Assembly (NCBI RefSeq): GCF_019966595.1
Contig: NZ_JAINFJ010000001.1
Coordinates: forward strand, 372,001 to 436,000
Direction: 5' to 3'
DNA length: 64,000 bases
From: Oricola indica
Lineage (GTDB): Bacteria; Pseudomonadota; Alphaproteobacteria; Rhizobiales; Rhizobiaceae
The position numbers and the translations under genes are program-made. Under the pieces are notes generated by a model. It made no database searches and was not told the origin of the DNA. It saw nothing but the letters and a program-made list of their open reading frames with translations. This document shows positions 44,240 through 53,429 of this stretch, one piece after another. Position 1 is the stretch's first letter. Each line of letters opens with the position of its first letter.

Positions 44240-45724
44240 ATGAAAGCCAAGACCACTACCCTTCTCGCCGGTGCGGCGCTTGCGCTCGCACTCACGACAT
44301 CGGCCTTTGCCGCACGCACGGACCTGACGCTGGCGATCCAGCTGGAACCGCCACATCTCGACCCGACGGCGGGCGCGGCCGGCGCGATCGACGACATCGT
44401 CTACCAGAACATTTTCCAGGGCCTGACGCGCATCGGCCCCGACGGAGCGGTTCTGCCCTCGCTCGCCGAGAGCTGGACCGTGTCCGATGACGGCCTGACC
44501 TACACTTTCACGCTCCAGGACGGCGTCACCTTCCATGACGGCACCGCGCTCGATGCCGGCGACGTGGTCTTCACGCTCGACCGCGCCCGCGCGGACGACT
44601 CCACTAACGCGCAGAAGGCGCTGTTTTCGGCGATCGACACGGTCGAGGCCGTCGACGATCTGACGGTCAAGGTGACGCTGAGCCAGCCGCAGGGATCGTT
44701 CCTCTACAATCTGGGCTGGGGCGACGCGGTGATCGTCGCGCCGGAATCGGCCGAGACCAACAAGGAAAAACCGGTCGGCACCGGTCCGTTCAAATTCGAG
44801 ACCTGGGCACAGGGATCGTCCGCGACACTGGTCAAAAACCCGGACTACTGGGGTGAAGCGGTGGCGCTCGACAAGGTCACCTATCGCTTCATCTCCGACC
44901 CGGCCGCCGCCACCGCCGCGCTGCTTGCCGGCGACATCCAGGCCTTCCCGTCCTTCCCCGCACCGGAGGCGGTCGTGCAGTTCGAGGGCGATCCGCGCTT
45001 CGCTGTCGTCATAGGCTCCACCGAGGGAGAAACGGTCCTCTCGACGAACAATGGTAAGGAACCCTTCGACAAACTGGAAGTCCGTCAGGCCATCGCGCAT
45101 GCGCTCGACCGCCAGGCGATCATCGACGGCGCGATGTTCGGTTTCGGCACGCCGATCGGAACGCATTTCGCGCCGCATAACCCGGCCTATGTCGAACTCG
45201 TCGAAACCTACCGCTACAATCCGGAAAAATCGAAGGAGCTGCTCGCCGCGGCCGGCTATCCGGACGGCTTCAAGGCGACGCTGAAATTGCCGCCGCCGGC
45301 CTATGCACGGCGCGGCGGCGAGATCATCGCCGCCCAGTTGCGCGATGTCGGCATCGATCTGGAGATTATCCCTGTCGAATGGGCCCAGTGGCTCGACCAG
45401 GTTTTCAAGGGCAAGGACTACGACCTGTCCATCGTCTCGCATACCGAGCCGAACGACATCGGCATCTATGCCCGCGACGACTATTATTTCGACTACCACT
45501 CCGACGAGTTCAACGCCGTGATGGCCGAACTCGACGCCACCTCGGACGAGGATGCGCGCTATGCGCTACTGCGGAAGGCGCAGGAAATCATTGCCAGTGA
45601 CGCGGTCAACGGCTTCCTGTTCGAGCTTCCCAAGATCGGCATCTGGGACGCCAAGCTGGAGGGTCTGTGGCACAATGCGCCCTTGCAGGCCAACGACCTG
45701 TCCGCCGTCCACTGGACCGAATAG
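44240..45724 (+). CDS. Dipeptide/oligopeptide ABC transporter, periplasmic binding protein
   Basis: A 494-residue SBP family 5 protein. The signal peptide (MKAKTTTLLAGAALALALTT) ends near SAFAART. The family's N-terminal block is IVYQNIFQGLTRIGPDGAVLPSLAESW and the mid block is KPVGTGPFKFETW. It is the first gene of a transporter unit with two permeases and a fused ATPase. The substrate is probably a short peptide, but opines or other nitrogenous solutes are also carried by such systems. A terminator-like hairpin lies before the permease genes and may lower their expression relative to this gene. Confidence 0.92.
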   Translation: MKAKTTTLLAGAALALALTTSAFAARTDLTLAIQLEPPHLDPTAGAAGAIDDIVYQNIFQGLTRIGPDGAVLPSLAESWTVSDDGLTYTFTLQDGVTFHDGTALDAGDVVFTLDRARADDSTNAQKALFSAIDTVEAVDDLTVKVTLSQPQGSFLYNLGWGDAVIVAPESAETNKEKPVGTGPFKFETWAQGSSATLVKNPDYWGEAVALDKVTYRFISDPAAATAALLAGDIQAFPSFPAPEAVVQFEGDPRFAVVIGSTEGETVLSTNNGKEPFDKLEVRQAIAHALDRQAIIDGAMFGFGTPIGTHFAPHNPAYVELVETYRYNPEKSKELLAAAGYPDGFKATLKLPPPAYARRGGEIIAAQLRDVGIDLEIIPVEWAQWLDQVFKGKDYDLSIVSHTEPNDIGIYARDDYYFDYHSDEFNAVMAELDATSDEDARYALLRKAQEIIASDAVNGFLFELPKIGIWDAKLEGLWHNAPLQANDLSAVHWTE

Positions 45725-45747
45725 GACCGGCGCCATTCAGAAACCCG

Positions 45748-45773
45748 GGCGGGCAGTCGGTGCCCGCCTTTTT
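45748..45773 (+). terminator. Terminator/attenuator between binding protein and permease genes
   Basis: GGCGGGCA (45748-45755) pairs with TGCCCGCC (45761-45768) over a 5-nt loop, followed by a T-run to 45773. It sits inside the transporter operon, so partial read-through would set a high ratio of binding protein to membrane parts. Confidence 0.85.
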
Positions 45774-45803
45774 CTTTGTCCCGGCGACCGCTAATCTCCG
45801 CTC

Positions 45804-46748
45804 ATGCTGTCCTACGCGCTGCGCCGCATCCTCATCGTCCTGATCACGCTTCTCGCGGCGAGCGTCATCGTCTTCGCGGTTCTGGAGATCGTGCCCGGCG
45901 ACCCGGCCCGGCTGATGCTCGGCATGAACGCGACCGAGGACGCGATCGCCGCGCTGCGCCAGCAAATGGGCCTCGACCAGCCGCTCATACCTCGCTACTT
46001 CACCTGGATCGGCGGCCTGCTGACCGGTGATTTCGGCCGGTCCTACACCTATTCCGTGCCCGTCATCGATCTCGTCCGCGACCGCCTCGTCGTATCGCTG
46101 CCGCTCGCCCTGATGGCGCTGTTCCTGTCGACGGCCATCGCGCTGCCCGTCGGCATCTTCTCCGCCGCGCGCCGCGGAACGGCGGCCGACACCGGCGTCA
46201 TGGCGGCGACCCAGCTCGGCATCGCCATTCCCAATTTCTGGTTCGCGCTGTTGCTGGTCTATGTCTTCGCGGTCGCGTTGCGCTGGGTTCCGGCCGGCGG
46301 CTTTCCCGGCTGGGACGCCGGCCTTTGGACCGCGCTCTCCGCCCTGCTCCTGCCGGCCATCGCGCTGGCCCTGCCCCAGGCCGCTATCCTCGCGCGCGTC
46401 ACCCGCTCCGCCCTCCTCGACGTGATGAGCGAGGACTATATCCGCACCGCCCGCGCCAAGGGCCTGCCGGCCAACGCGGTGTTGTGGCGGCATGCGCTGC
46501 GCAATGCGCTGATCCCGGTCCTGACGATCCTCGGCCTGCAATTCTCCTTCCTGCTGGCCGGCACGATCATCATCGAAAACGTGTTCTACCTGCCCGGCCT
46601 CGGCCGCCTCGTGTTCCAGGCGATCACCCAGCGCGACCTGATCGTCGTGGAAAGCGTCGTCGTCCTGCTGGTAGCCACCGTCGTAATCGTCAATTTCCTT
46701 GTCGATCTCGCCTATGCCTGGGCGGATCCGCGCCTGAGGCGGCGCTGA
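45804..46748 (+). CDS. Peptide ABC transporter permease (DppB type)
   Basis: Inner-membrane permease of 314 residues with six hydrophobic segments. The start MLSYALRRILIVLITLLAAS and the turn LGLDQPL-like MGLDQPLIPRYFTWIGG are typical of DppB/OppB. The EAA loop is DYIRTARAKGLPANAVLWRHALRNALIPVL. It follows the binding protein gene after an internal hairpin and is 1 bp from the next permease gene. Confidence 0.93.
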   Translation: MLSYALRRILIVLITLLAASVIVFAVLEIVPGDPARLMLGMNATEDAIAALRQQMGLDQPLIPRYFTWIGGLLTGDFGRSYTYSVPVIDLVRDRLVVSLPLALMALFLSTAIALPVGIFSAARRGTAADTGVMAATQLGIAIPNFWFALLLVYVFAVALRWVPAGGFPGWDAGLWTALSALLLPAIALALPQAAILARVTRSALLDVMSEDYIRTARAKGLPANAVLWRHALRNALIPVLTILGLQFSFLLAGTIIIENVFYLPGLGRLVFQAITQRDLIVVESVVVLLVATVVIVNFLVDLAYAWADPRLRRR

Positions 46749-46749
46749 C

Positions 46750-47637
46750 ATGGCGAATGGCGGTATCGAAGGCGAACTGGTCGCCACCGAGCACGAGGAC
46801 TGGCGGCGGTTCATCCGCAAGGCGCTCGCCAATCGCTCCTTCCTGGCCGGCGCGGTCATCACCCTGTTCGTCATTGCCGTCGCGCTGGTCTCCGCCATTT
46901 GGACGCCCTACGATGTGACGAAACTGGTAATCGCAGACCGGTTGCAGGGCCTCTCCTCAACACACCTTCTGGGCACCGACCATTTCGGCCGAGACATCCT
47001 GTCGATGATCATGGTCGGCTCACGCAATTCCATCGCCGTCGCGCTGATCGCGGTCGGTATCGGCATTGCCGTCGGTGTCCCGCTCGGAACTTATGCCGCG
47101 GCGAAACGCGGTGTGGTGGACGAGGTGCTGATGCGAGCCTCCGACATCGTCTTCGCCTTTCCCGCGCTGTTGTCCGCGGTGATGATCACCGCGATCTTCG
47201 GACCCGGCGCGATCAATGCGATCATCGCCATCGGCATCTTCAACATCCCCGTCTTCGCCCGCGTCGCGCGCGGCGGCGCATTGGCGCTGTGGCCGCGCGA
47301 ATTCATCCTTGCCGCCCGTGCGTCGGGCAAGCGCGCCGGGCTGATCACGGTGCAGCACATCGTGCCGAACATCGCCAATCTGCTGCTCGTCCAGGGCACG
47401 ATCCAGTTCTCGCTCGGCATTCTCGCCGAAGCCGGCCTTTCCTATGTCGGCCTCGGCACGCAGCCGCCCGCGCCAAGCTGGGGACGCATGCTGTTCGAGG
47501 CGCAGACCATGATGACCATCGCACCCCACATGGCCATCGTGCCGGGCTTTGCGATCATCATCACCGTGCTTGGGCTGAACCTGCTCGGCGACGGATTGCG
47601 GGACGTGCTCGATCCCAGATTGCGGCGTCAGCGATGA
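46750..47637 (+). CDS. Peptide ABC transporter permease (DppC type)
   Basis: Inner-membrane permease of 295 residues. The N-terminus is polar before the first helix, and the DppC/OppC turn HLLGTDHFGRDILSMIMVGSRNS is present. The EAA loop is EFILAARASGKRAGLITVQHIVPN. It pairs with the preceding DppB-type permease. Its stop overlaps the ATG of the fused ATPase gene. Confidence 0.93.
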   Translation: MANGGIEGELVATEHEDWRRFIRKALANRSFLAGAVITLFVIAVALVSAIWTPYDVTKLVIADRLQGLSSTHLLGTDHFGRDILSMIMVGSRNSIAVALIAVGIGIAVGVPLGTYAAAKRGVVDEVLMRASDIVFAFPALLSAVMITAIFGPGAINAIIAIGIFNIPVFARVARGGALALWPREFILAARASGKRAGLITVQHIVPNIANLLLVQGTIQFSLGILAEAGLSYVGLGTQPPAPSWGRMLFEAQTMMTIAPHMAIVPGFAIIITVLGLNLLGDGLRDVLDPRLRRQR

Positions 47638-49265
47638 GCGCACCCGTCCTCGACATCGCCAATCTGTCGCTGACTATCGGCAATACACCGATCCTCAGGG
47701 ACATCGACCTGACGGTGAAAGCCGGCGAGGTGGTCGGTCTCGTCGGAGAATCGGGGTCGGGCAAGTCGATGACCGCTCAGGCGGTGATGCGACTCTTGCC
47801 ACACGCGGCGCGACCCGCCGGACGCATCGGCTTCAACGGCGAGGATTTGCTGACCGCCTCCGAGGAACGCATGTGCGAATTGCGCGGCGACGATATCGGC
47901 ATGGTCTTCCAGGAACCGATGACCGCGCTCAATCCGGTCAAGACCATCGGGGAGCAGGTTGCCGAAGGCATACGGTTCCACCGCCGCGTAAGCCGCGCGG
48001 AGGCCGAGGCCCGCGCCCGCGACATGCTCGAGCGTGTGGGCCTGCCGCATAGCCGGTTTCCGCTTTCGCGCTATCCGCACGAACTGTCCGGCGGCCAGCG
48101 CCAGCGCGTTGTCATCGCTATCGCCTGCGCGCTGCATCCGAAGCTGCTGATCGCCGACGAACCCACGACGGCGCTCGACGTCGTCCTGCAGAAACAGATC
48201 CTCGACCTGCTGCGTAGCCTCGTCGAGGAAAACGGCATGGGGTTGGTCCTGATCAGCCACGACCTCGGCGTCGTCGCCGACATGGCCGACCGCATCACGA
48301 TCCTGCGCCACGGCGCCGTGCAGGAGGCCGGGGAAACCGCCACTGTGCTGCGCGAGCAGAAGCACCCCTACACGAAGCGCCTTGCCGAAGCCTCCGTTCA
48401 CGTACCGGCCTGGGCGAACGCACAAACAGCGCCCGATGGCGACAATCGCCTGCTCGAACTGGAGGATGTGGCACGCCATTTTCCGGGCCATCGCACCGGG
48501 TTCTTCTCGCGCGGCGAACCAGTGCGCGCGGTAGACGGGGTCTCGTTTTCTATCCGCTCCGGCCATTCGGTTGCGCTGGTCGGGCAGTCGGGCTGCGGCA
48601 AGTCCACGCTGGCGCGCATGATCCTCGCCCTCGACCGCCCGACATCGGGCGCAATTCGTTTCGATGGAATGGAGACCTCGTCTTTGGACGAGCACGCCCT
48701 GCGACCGGCGCGCCGTGAGATGCAGGTCGTTTTTCAGGACCCTTACGGCTCCTTCAACCCGCGCCAGAAAGTCCTCTCGTCGGTCGCAGAACCGCTGCAT
48801 CTGATGGATGAACGGATGGGACGGTCAGAGAAGCGGGACCGGGTGACGGAAGCACTGGTCGAAGTCGGCATGCAGTCCTCCGACATGGACAAATACCCGC
48901 ACGAATTTTCCGGCGGCCAGCGCCAGCGGCTCGCCATCGCGCGCGCCATCATCACCCGGCCGAAACTGGTCGTCGCCGACGAGCCGGTCTCCGCGCTCGA
49001 CGTGTCGATCCGCGCCCAGATTCTCGACCTCTTCGCCAAGCTGAACGACGATCTCGGCCTCGCCTTCCTGTTCATCACCCATGACCTGACAGTCGCGCGC
49101 GCCATCACGCATGATGTGCTGGTGATGGATCACGGAAAGATCGTGGAGACGGGGCGAACGGGTGATGTGCTCGACCGTCCAGCCTCGGAAGTCACGCAAC
49201 GCCTGATCGCAGCCGCGCCCGACCTGAAGCGCGCCATCGAACGGCGCTCTAAGAAAATCACATGA
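47634..49265 (+). CDS. Fused ABC transporter ATPase (DppD-DppF type)
   Basis: A 543-residue protein with two complete ATPase domains. The first has Walker A GESGSGKS at about residue 40 and signature LSGGQRQR, Walker B LLIADEPTTALD. The second, from about residue 265, has GQSGCGKS, FSGGQRQR and LVVADEPVSALD. Domain two has the C-terminal region typical of oligopeptide ATPases. The ATG overlaps the upstream permease stop. Its last 8 bp overlap the convergent cobD gene. Confidence 0.95.
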   Translation: MSAPVLDIANLSLTIGNTPILRDIDLTVKAGEVVGLVGESGSGKSMTAQAVMRLLPHAARPAGRIGFNGEDLLTASEERMCELRGDDIGMVFQEPMTALNPVKTIGEQVAEGIRFHRRVSRAEAEARARDMLERVGLPHSRFPLSRYPHELSGGQRQRVVIAIACALHPKLLIADEPTTALDVVLQKQILDLLRSLVEENGMGLVLISHDLGVVADMADRITILRHGAVQEAGETATVLREQKHPYTKRLAEASVHVPAWANAQTAPDGDNRLLELEDVARHFPGHRTGFFSRGEPVRAVDGVSFSIRSGHSVALVGQSGCGKSTLARMILALDRPTSGAIRFDGMETSSLDEHALRPARREMQVVFQDPYGSFNPRQKVLSSVAEPLHLMDERMGRSEKRDRVTEALVEVGMQSSDMDKYPHEFSGGQRQRLAIARAIITRPKLVVADEPVSALDVSIRAQILDLFAKLNDDLGLAFLFITHDLTVARAITHDVLVMDHGKIVETGRTGDVLDRPASEVTQRLIAAAPDLKRAIERRSKKIT

Positions 49266-50235
49266 GAATGGCGAGTATCGCCACCAGAACCGCCAGAATC
49301 GTCATGCTTCGCCAGAAGACCGCGATTGCCACGCCAATATCCTTTTCGGACACGAAGTGCCGGCCCGCGACGTTGAGATAGGGATCGTCGGTGATTTCGC
49401 CGCCATAACTGCGCGGCCCGCCAAGCGCCACGCCCGTCGCCGCAGCCATGGCGCTTTCCGGCCAGCCGGCATTGGGCGAACGGTGCAGCCGCGCATCGCG
49501 AAAGGTCACCGCGAAAGTCCGGCGCGCCCGTTTCAGCCCGCGCAGGCTTCCATCGGCAATGGCGATGAGGATGCCGGAAAGCCGCGCCGGAATCCAGTTG
49601 ACGACATCGTCCAGCTTCGCGGCAGCGCGCCCGAAGGCGAGATAGCGTTCATTGCGGTGCCCGATCATCGAATCCGCCGTATTGATGAGCTTGTAGGCGA
49701 ACAGGCCGGGCAAGCCGAACAGCGCGTACCAGAAGGCCGGCGCGATCACGCCGTCAGAGGCGTTTTCCGCCAAACTCTCGATGCTTGCCCGCGCAACGCC
49801 AGAGTCGTCGAGCGTTTCCGGATCGCGTCCGACGATCTGCGACACGGCGTTCCGGCCGCCTTCAAGCCCCTCTTCGCGCAATGCCGTCTGCACGGCACGC
49901 ACATGCACGACGAGCGATTTCTGCGCCAGCAGGACCATCACCACAAGCGTCTCGATGACGAGACCGGCTACCCCGGTCCAGCCAAGCAGCAGGTCGAGCC
50001 AGCGCCCGACGACGACGGCGAATGCCACCAGAAGGAATGTGATCAGGAAACCGGCGCGCGCACGGGCCGAACCCGAACTCTCCTCATTGTTGAAATTGCG
50101 CTCGAAAAGATCGATCAGCTTGCCGAACCACACGACTGGATGGGGCACACGGGACCACAGCCAGTCGGGATCGCCGATCAGGCGGTCCAGAATGAGTGCA
50201 ATGAGCAATATGGCAAGGCTGCTGGCTTCCAACAT
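49258..50235 (-). CDS. cobD: CobD/CbiB, adenosylcobinamide-phosphate synthase
   Basis: Membrane protein of 325 residues that attaches the aminopropanol arm to adenosylcobyric acid. Family features: LILDRLIGDPDWLWSRVPHPVVWFG near the N-terminus, the central SIESLAENASDGVIAPAFWYALFGLPG and NTADSMIGHRNERYLAFG. Several hydrophobic segments are present. It is the last gene of cobA-cobB-cobC-cobD; its ATG overlaps the cobC stop. The nomenclature follows the Pseudomonas denitrificans naming. Confidence 0.95.
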   Translation of the reverse strand: MLEASSLAILLIALILDRLIGDPDWLWSRVPHPVVWFGKLIDLFERNFNNEESSGSARARAGFLITFLLVAFAVVVGRWLDLLLGWTGVAGLVIETLVVMVLLAQKSLVVHVRAVQTALREEGLEGGRNAVSQIVGRDPETLDDSGVARASIESLAENASDGVIAPAFWYALFGLPGLFAYKLINTADSMIGHRNERYLAFGRAAAKLDDVVNWIPARLSGILIAIADGSLRGLKRARRTFAVTFRDARLHRSPNAGWPESAMAAATGVALGGPRSYGGEITDDPYLNVAGRHFVSEKDIGVAIAVFWRSMTILAVLVAILAILM

Positions 50236-51245
50236 TACCGGGGGTTCTGCATGGCCACAGCCGTTTCGGCAAGAGCGGAATCGAGCCGGGCGAATTCATG
50301 GTCCATCCCCGGCAATCCGAAGCGCATCCACTCGGCATCGTGCTCGAACTCCCGAACAAGGATATGGCGACGTCCCAGGGCATCCGCGACCCGTCCCGCC
50401 GCCGCATGACGCACGGTGACGAACAGGCCGGTACGCCCGATGAGGGTGAAACCGTGCCGTTCCAGCATCGCGGCCAGGCGCGCGCTGTCGGTTTCAAGCC
50501 GCGACCGTGTGTCGGCGATCCAATCCCGATCGCGGAATGCGCGCGCACCGATTGCGAGCGCCGGACCCGGCACGGCCCATGGCCCGATCATTGTCTGCAG
50601 CGCGGCGATCACGTCAGGGTCTCCAATCGCGAAGCCTAGCCGTACGCCAGCAAGGCCGAAGAACTTGCCGAAGGAGCGCAGCACCATGAGACCTCGCCCG
50701 CCGGTCCGGGAAACGAGGGAATGCTCCGGCGCGACGTCGGCGAACGCCTCATCGACAACGGCGACGCGACGGCCGGAGGCGAAAGTCAGGATCGCATCCG
50801 CCGGCCACGTCCGCCCGTCCGGGTTGTTCGGCTGGCCGACGACGAGCAGGTCCGCTGCATCGGAATCGTCGGACAAGCCGCCGGGCGTCGCGACCGAGAC
50901 GCCAGTCATGCGGAACACGCCGGCATACTCTCCATAGGTTGGCGAGACGATCGATACCCGGTCGAGATAATTGAACAGAAGGGGAAGCCACTGGATGATC
51001 GCCTGCGTACCGGGCGCGGCGAGGATTCCGGCCTCTTGAGGAATGCCGTAATACTCCCGCGCCGCCTGCAGGCAGTCTTCCATCAGGCTCTCGTCGGGAA
51101 GACGCTGCCAGATAGAGGGGTCCATCTCGGGAACCGGATAGGCGACGGGATTGATTCCGGTCGACAGATCGAGCCAGTCACCCCGCTCGCCGCCATATGT
51201 CGCGATGGCGCGGTCCAGCGCGCCGCCATGCCGGATCGTTTCCAT
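50235..51245 (-). CDS. cobC: CobC, threonine-phosphate decarboxylase-like PLP enzyme
   Basis: A fold-I PLP enzyme of 336 residues. It supplies aminopropanol (phosphate) for the lower-loop linker. Motifs are WLDLSTGINPVAYPVPEM at the N-terminus, LVVGQPNNPDGRTWP, and the PLP Lys in VLRSFGKFFGLAGVRLGFAIG. It overlaps cobB by one base and cobD by one base, so all four cob genes are tightly coupled. Confidence 0.93.
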   Translation of the reverse strand: METIRHGGALDRAIATYGGERGDWLDLSTGINPVAYPVPEMDPSIWQRLPDESLMEDCLQAAREYYGIPQEAGILAAPGTQAIIQWLPLLFNYLDRVSIVSPTYGEYAGVFRMTGVSVATPGGLSDDSDAADLLVVGQPNNPDGRTWPADAILTFASGRRVAVVDEAFADVAPEHSLVSRTGGRGLMVLRSFGKFFGLAGVRLGFAIGDPDVIAALQTMIGPWAVPGPALAIGARAFRDRDWIADTRSRLETDSARLAAMLERHGFTLIGRTGLFVTVRHAAAGRVADALGRRHILVREFEHDAEWMRFGLPGMDHEFARLDSALAETAVAMQNPR

Positions 51246-52534
51246 CAGTCCGCCCTGTCGATTACGTGCATATAGGACCCGCAGACGGAGCCGCGCCGAA
51301 GTCCCACCTCGCCAAGGTCATCGCCGCGCGCGTCGCGGACGGCAAACAGACGCTCGCCCTCGCCTTCCGAGACGAGCGACGAATAATGAAACTCGTGCGC
51401 GGTGAGCGGCAGGGCCCATGGCGAGCCGCCAAGCGGCTGCAACCGGCGGTAGCCGAGATGGCGCTTGCGCTGCGCATAGCTGGTTACGACCGGCAACAAT
51501 CCGGCCATGGCATGTCTTTCGCCGTCGGCGTCGATCAGCCCCTCGCCGAGCACCATGTAACCACCGCATTCCCCATAGACCGGCTTGCCGTGATTGGCCG
51601 CCATGCGCAGCCCGTCGAGACATGTCGTCGCCGCCGCAATCCGGCCGGCATGCAGTTCCGGATAGCCCCCCGGCAGGAAGACCGCGTCTGTATCCGGCTC
51701 AGGCCCTTCGTCGGCGAGCGGCGAGAAGAAGGAAAGCTGCGCCCCCTGCCGCTGCCAGCCGGTCAGGAGATGCGGATAGGCAAAGGCGAACGCCTCGTCG
51801 CGCGCGGCCGCGATCCTCTGGCCGAGCGGCGGCAGTTCGGCGGCGTCGCGCGGTTCGTTCGGCTCCGTGGCGAGCGCCATGAGCGCGTCCATGTCGCAAT
51901 TGTCTCCAACCATCGACGCGGCCCGGGCGATGAAATCTCCCAGCGCCTCGTGTTCTCCGGCCTGTACCAGCCCGAGATGGCGCGACGGCAGGCTCAGCGC
52001 GCTGTCTCCCGGGACAGCGCCGAAGACACGGATGTCTGCCTCTTCCAGTGCCCCGCGGAGCATCGTCTCATGGCGCGGGCTGCCGACACGGTTGATGATG
52101 ACACCCGCAAACGGCACGTCGGGGCGATGATCGCGATAGCCTTTCACCAGAGCCGCAACGGAGTGCGCCATGCGCGACGCGTCGATGACGAGGATCACGG
52201 GCAGCCGCAGCGCCGCCGCGAGGTCCGCCGCGCTTCCCGTCCCGTCCGCCGCCCCGTCGTAGAGCCCCATCATGGCCTCCACCACCGCGATGTCGCCGGA
52301 GCCGAGAAAACGCCGGGACAAAGACCGCAGCAGCGCCGGACGCATCGCCCAGGGATCGAGATTGACGCAGTCCTTGCCGGTCGCCGCAGCGTGGAAGGCC
52401 GGATCGATATAGTCCGGCCCGGCCTTGGCCGAGACGGCATGCAGGCCGCGGTCACGCAGCGCGCGCAGCAGCCCGAGCGTCACCGTCGTCTTGCCCGAGC
52501 CGGAATGCGGCGCGGCGACGAGAAATCCTCTCAT
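51245..52534 (-). CDS. cobB: CobB, hydrogenobyrinic (cobyrinic) acid a,c-diamide synthase
   Basis: Amidotransferase of 429 residues. The N-terminal ATP-binding domain starts FLVAAPHSGSGKTTVTLGLLRAL and the glutaminase-like domain has VYGECGGYMVLGEGLID with the catalytic Cys. It uses Gln and ATP to amidate side chains a and c of the corrin. It lies between cobA and cobC, overlapping both. Confidence 0.95.
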   Translation of the reverse strand: MRGFLVAAPHSGSGKTTVTLGLLRALRDRGLHAVSAKAGPDYIDPAFHAAATGKDCVNLDPWAMRPALLRSLSRRFLGSGDIAVVEAMMGLYDGAADGTGSAADLAAALRLPVILVIDASRMAHSVAALVKGYRDHRPDVPFAGVIINRVGSPRHETMLRGALEEADIRVFGAVPGDSALSLPSRHLGLVQAGEHEALGDFIARAASMVGDNCDMDALMALATEPNEPRDAAELPPLGQRIAAARDEAFAFAYPHLLTGWQRQGAQLSFFSPLADEGPEPDTDAVFLPGGYPELHAGRIAAATTCLDGLRMAANHGKPVYGECGGYMVLGEGLIDADGERHAMAGLLPVVTSYAQRKRHLGYRRLQPLGGSPWALPLTAHEFHYSSLVSEGEGERLFAVRDARGDDLGEVGLRRGSVCGSYMHVIDRAD

Positions 52535-53376
52535 GCCGAGCGGTCCTTCGACCGATGGCCGAGAGGATCGCTCTGCAGCACACGACCGTCATTCAACGCG
52601 CCTAGCCAGTCAAGCGCCGCGCGCATGCGCACGACCTCGCCGACGACAACGATGGCCGGCGGCGAAAGACCCGCGCCCGCCACGTCCGCTTCTGCGCGCG
52701 CAAGCGTCGTTTCGAGCACCTGCTGCTGCGCCGTCGTCGCGTTGCAGACAAAGGCCATCGGCTCCTCCGGCGACCGCCCCTCGGCGATCAGACGCGCGGA
52801 GATCGTGCCGATATGTTTCATGGCCATATACATGACGATGACCGGAGACCCCCGCGCCACGCCTGCCCAGTCGATCGCGTCTGGCATGACGCCGGTCGCG
52901 TCATGTCCGGTCAGGAAGGTGACATTGTGGTTGGTCTCGCGATGCGTAACCGGGATACCGGCATAGGCAAGCCCGCCGATTCCCGCCGTCACGCCGGGCA
53001 CGATGCGAAAGGGTACGCCATGCTCGACCAGCGTCAGCGCCTCCTCGCCGCCACGACCGAACACGAAGGGATCGCCGCCCTTCAAGCGCAGGACGCGCTT
53101 GCCCGCCCTGGCCAGTTCGACAAGGCGCAGCGAGATATCCCGCTGTTTCGGCGACGGCTTGCCGCCGCGCTTTCCGGCATATTCGAGCACAGCACCCGGC
53201 CCGGCCAGCGCCAGGCACTCGGCATTGACCAGCGCGTCATGCACGATCACGTCGGCCTGTTTCAGCGCGTTCACCGCATGAAGCGTCAAAAGGCCGGGAT
53301 CGCCCGGCCCCGCGCCCACGAGCCAGACATGGCCAGCCTCGAACCGGGGCAATCCGTCCATGACCTCCATGCTCAC
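52531..53376 (-). CDS. cobA: CobA, uroporphyrinogen-III C-methyltransferase
   Basis: SAM-dependent methyltransferase of 281 residues that makes precorrin-2 from uroporphyrinogen III. Motifs: VWLVGAGPGDPGLLTLHAV, DVIVHDALV, GKRGGKPSPKQRDI and KRVLRLKGGDPFVFGRGGEEA, with GVTAGIGGLAYAGIPVTHR. It heads the minus-strand cobABCD unit and is divergent from cbiD across 53 bp, which must hold both promoters. No cobalamin riboswitch could be recognised there. Confidence 0.96.
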   Translation of the reverse strand: MSMEVMDGLPRFEAGHVWLVGAGPGDPGLLTLHAVNALKQADVIVHDALVNAECLALAGPGAVLEYAGKRGGKPSPKQRDISLRLVELARAGKRVLRLKGGDPFVFGRGGEEALTLVEHGVPFRIVPGVTAGIGGLAYAGIPVTHRETNHNVTFLTGHDATGVMPDAIDWAGVARGSPVIVMYMAMKHIGTISARLIAEGRSPEEPMAFVCNATTAQQQVLETTLARAEADVAGAGLSPPAIVVVGEVVRMRAALDWLGALNDGRVLQSDPLGHRSKDRSA

Positions 53377-53429
53377 GCTCTCGTTCCTTCCCGCTTTCGC
53401 GCCGTCATTCCGTCACCTATAAGACCGCC

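Noticed and set aside
46899-47633. N-terminal 245-codon extension of the fused ATPase frame
   Set aside because: It lies out of frame inside the preceding permease gene; the ATG at 47634 overlapping the permease stop gives the normal ATPase N-terminus.
53377-53429. Possible cobalamin riboswitch between cobA and cbiD
   Set aside because: The spacer is only 53 bp and shows no B12-box-like sequence; too short for the aptamer.
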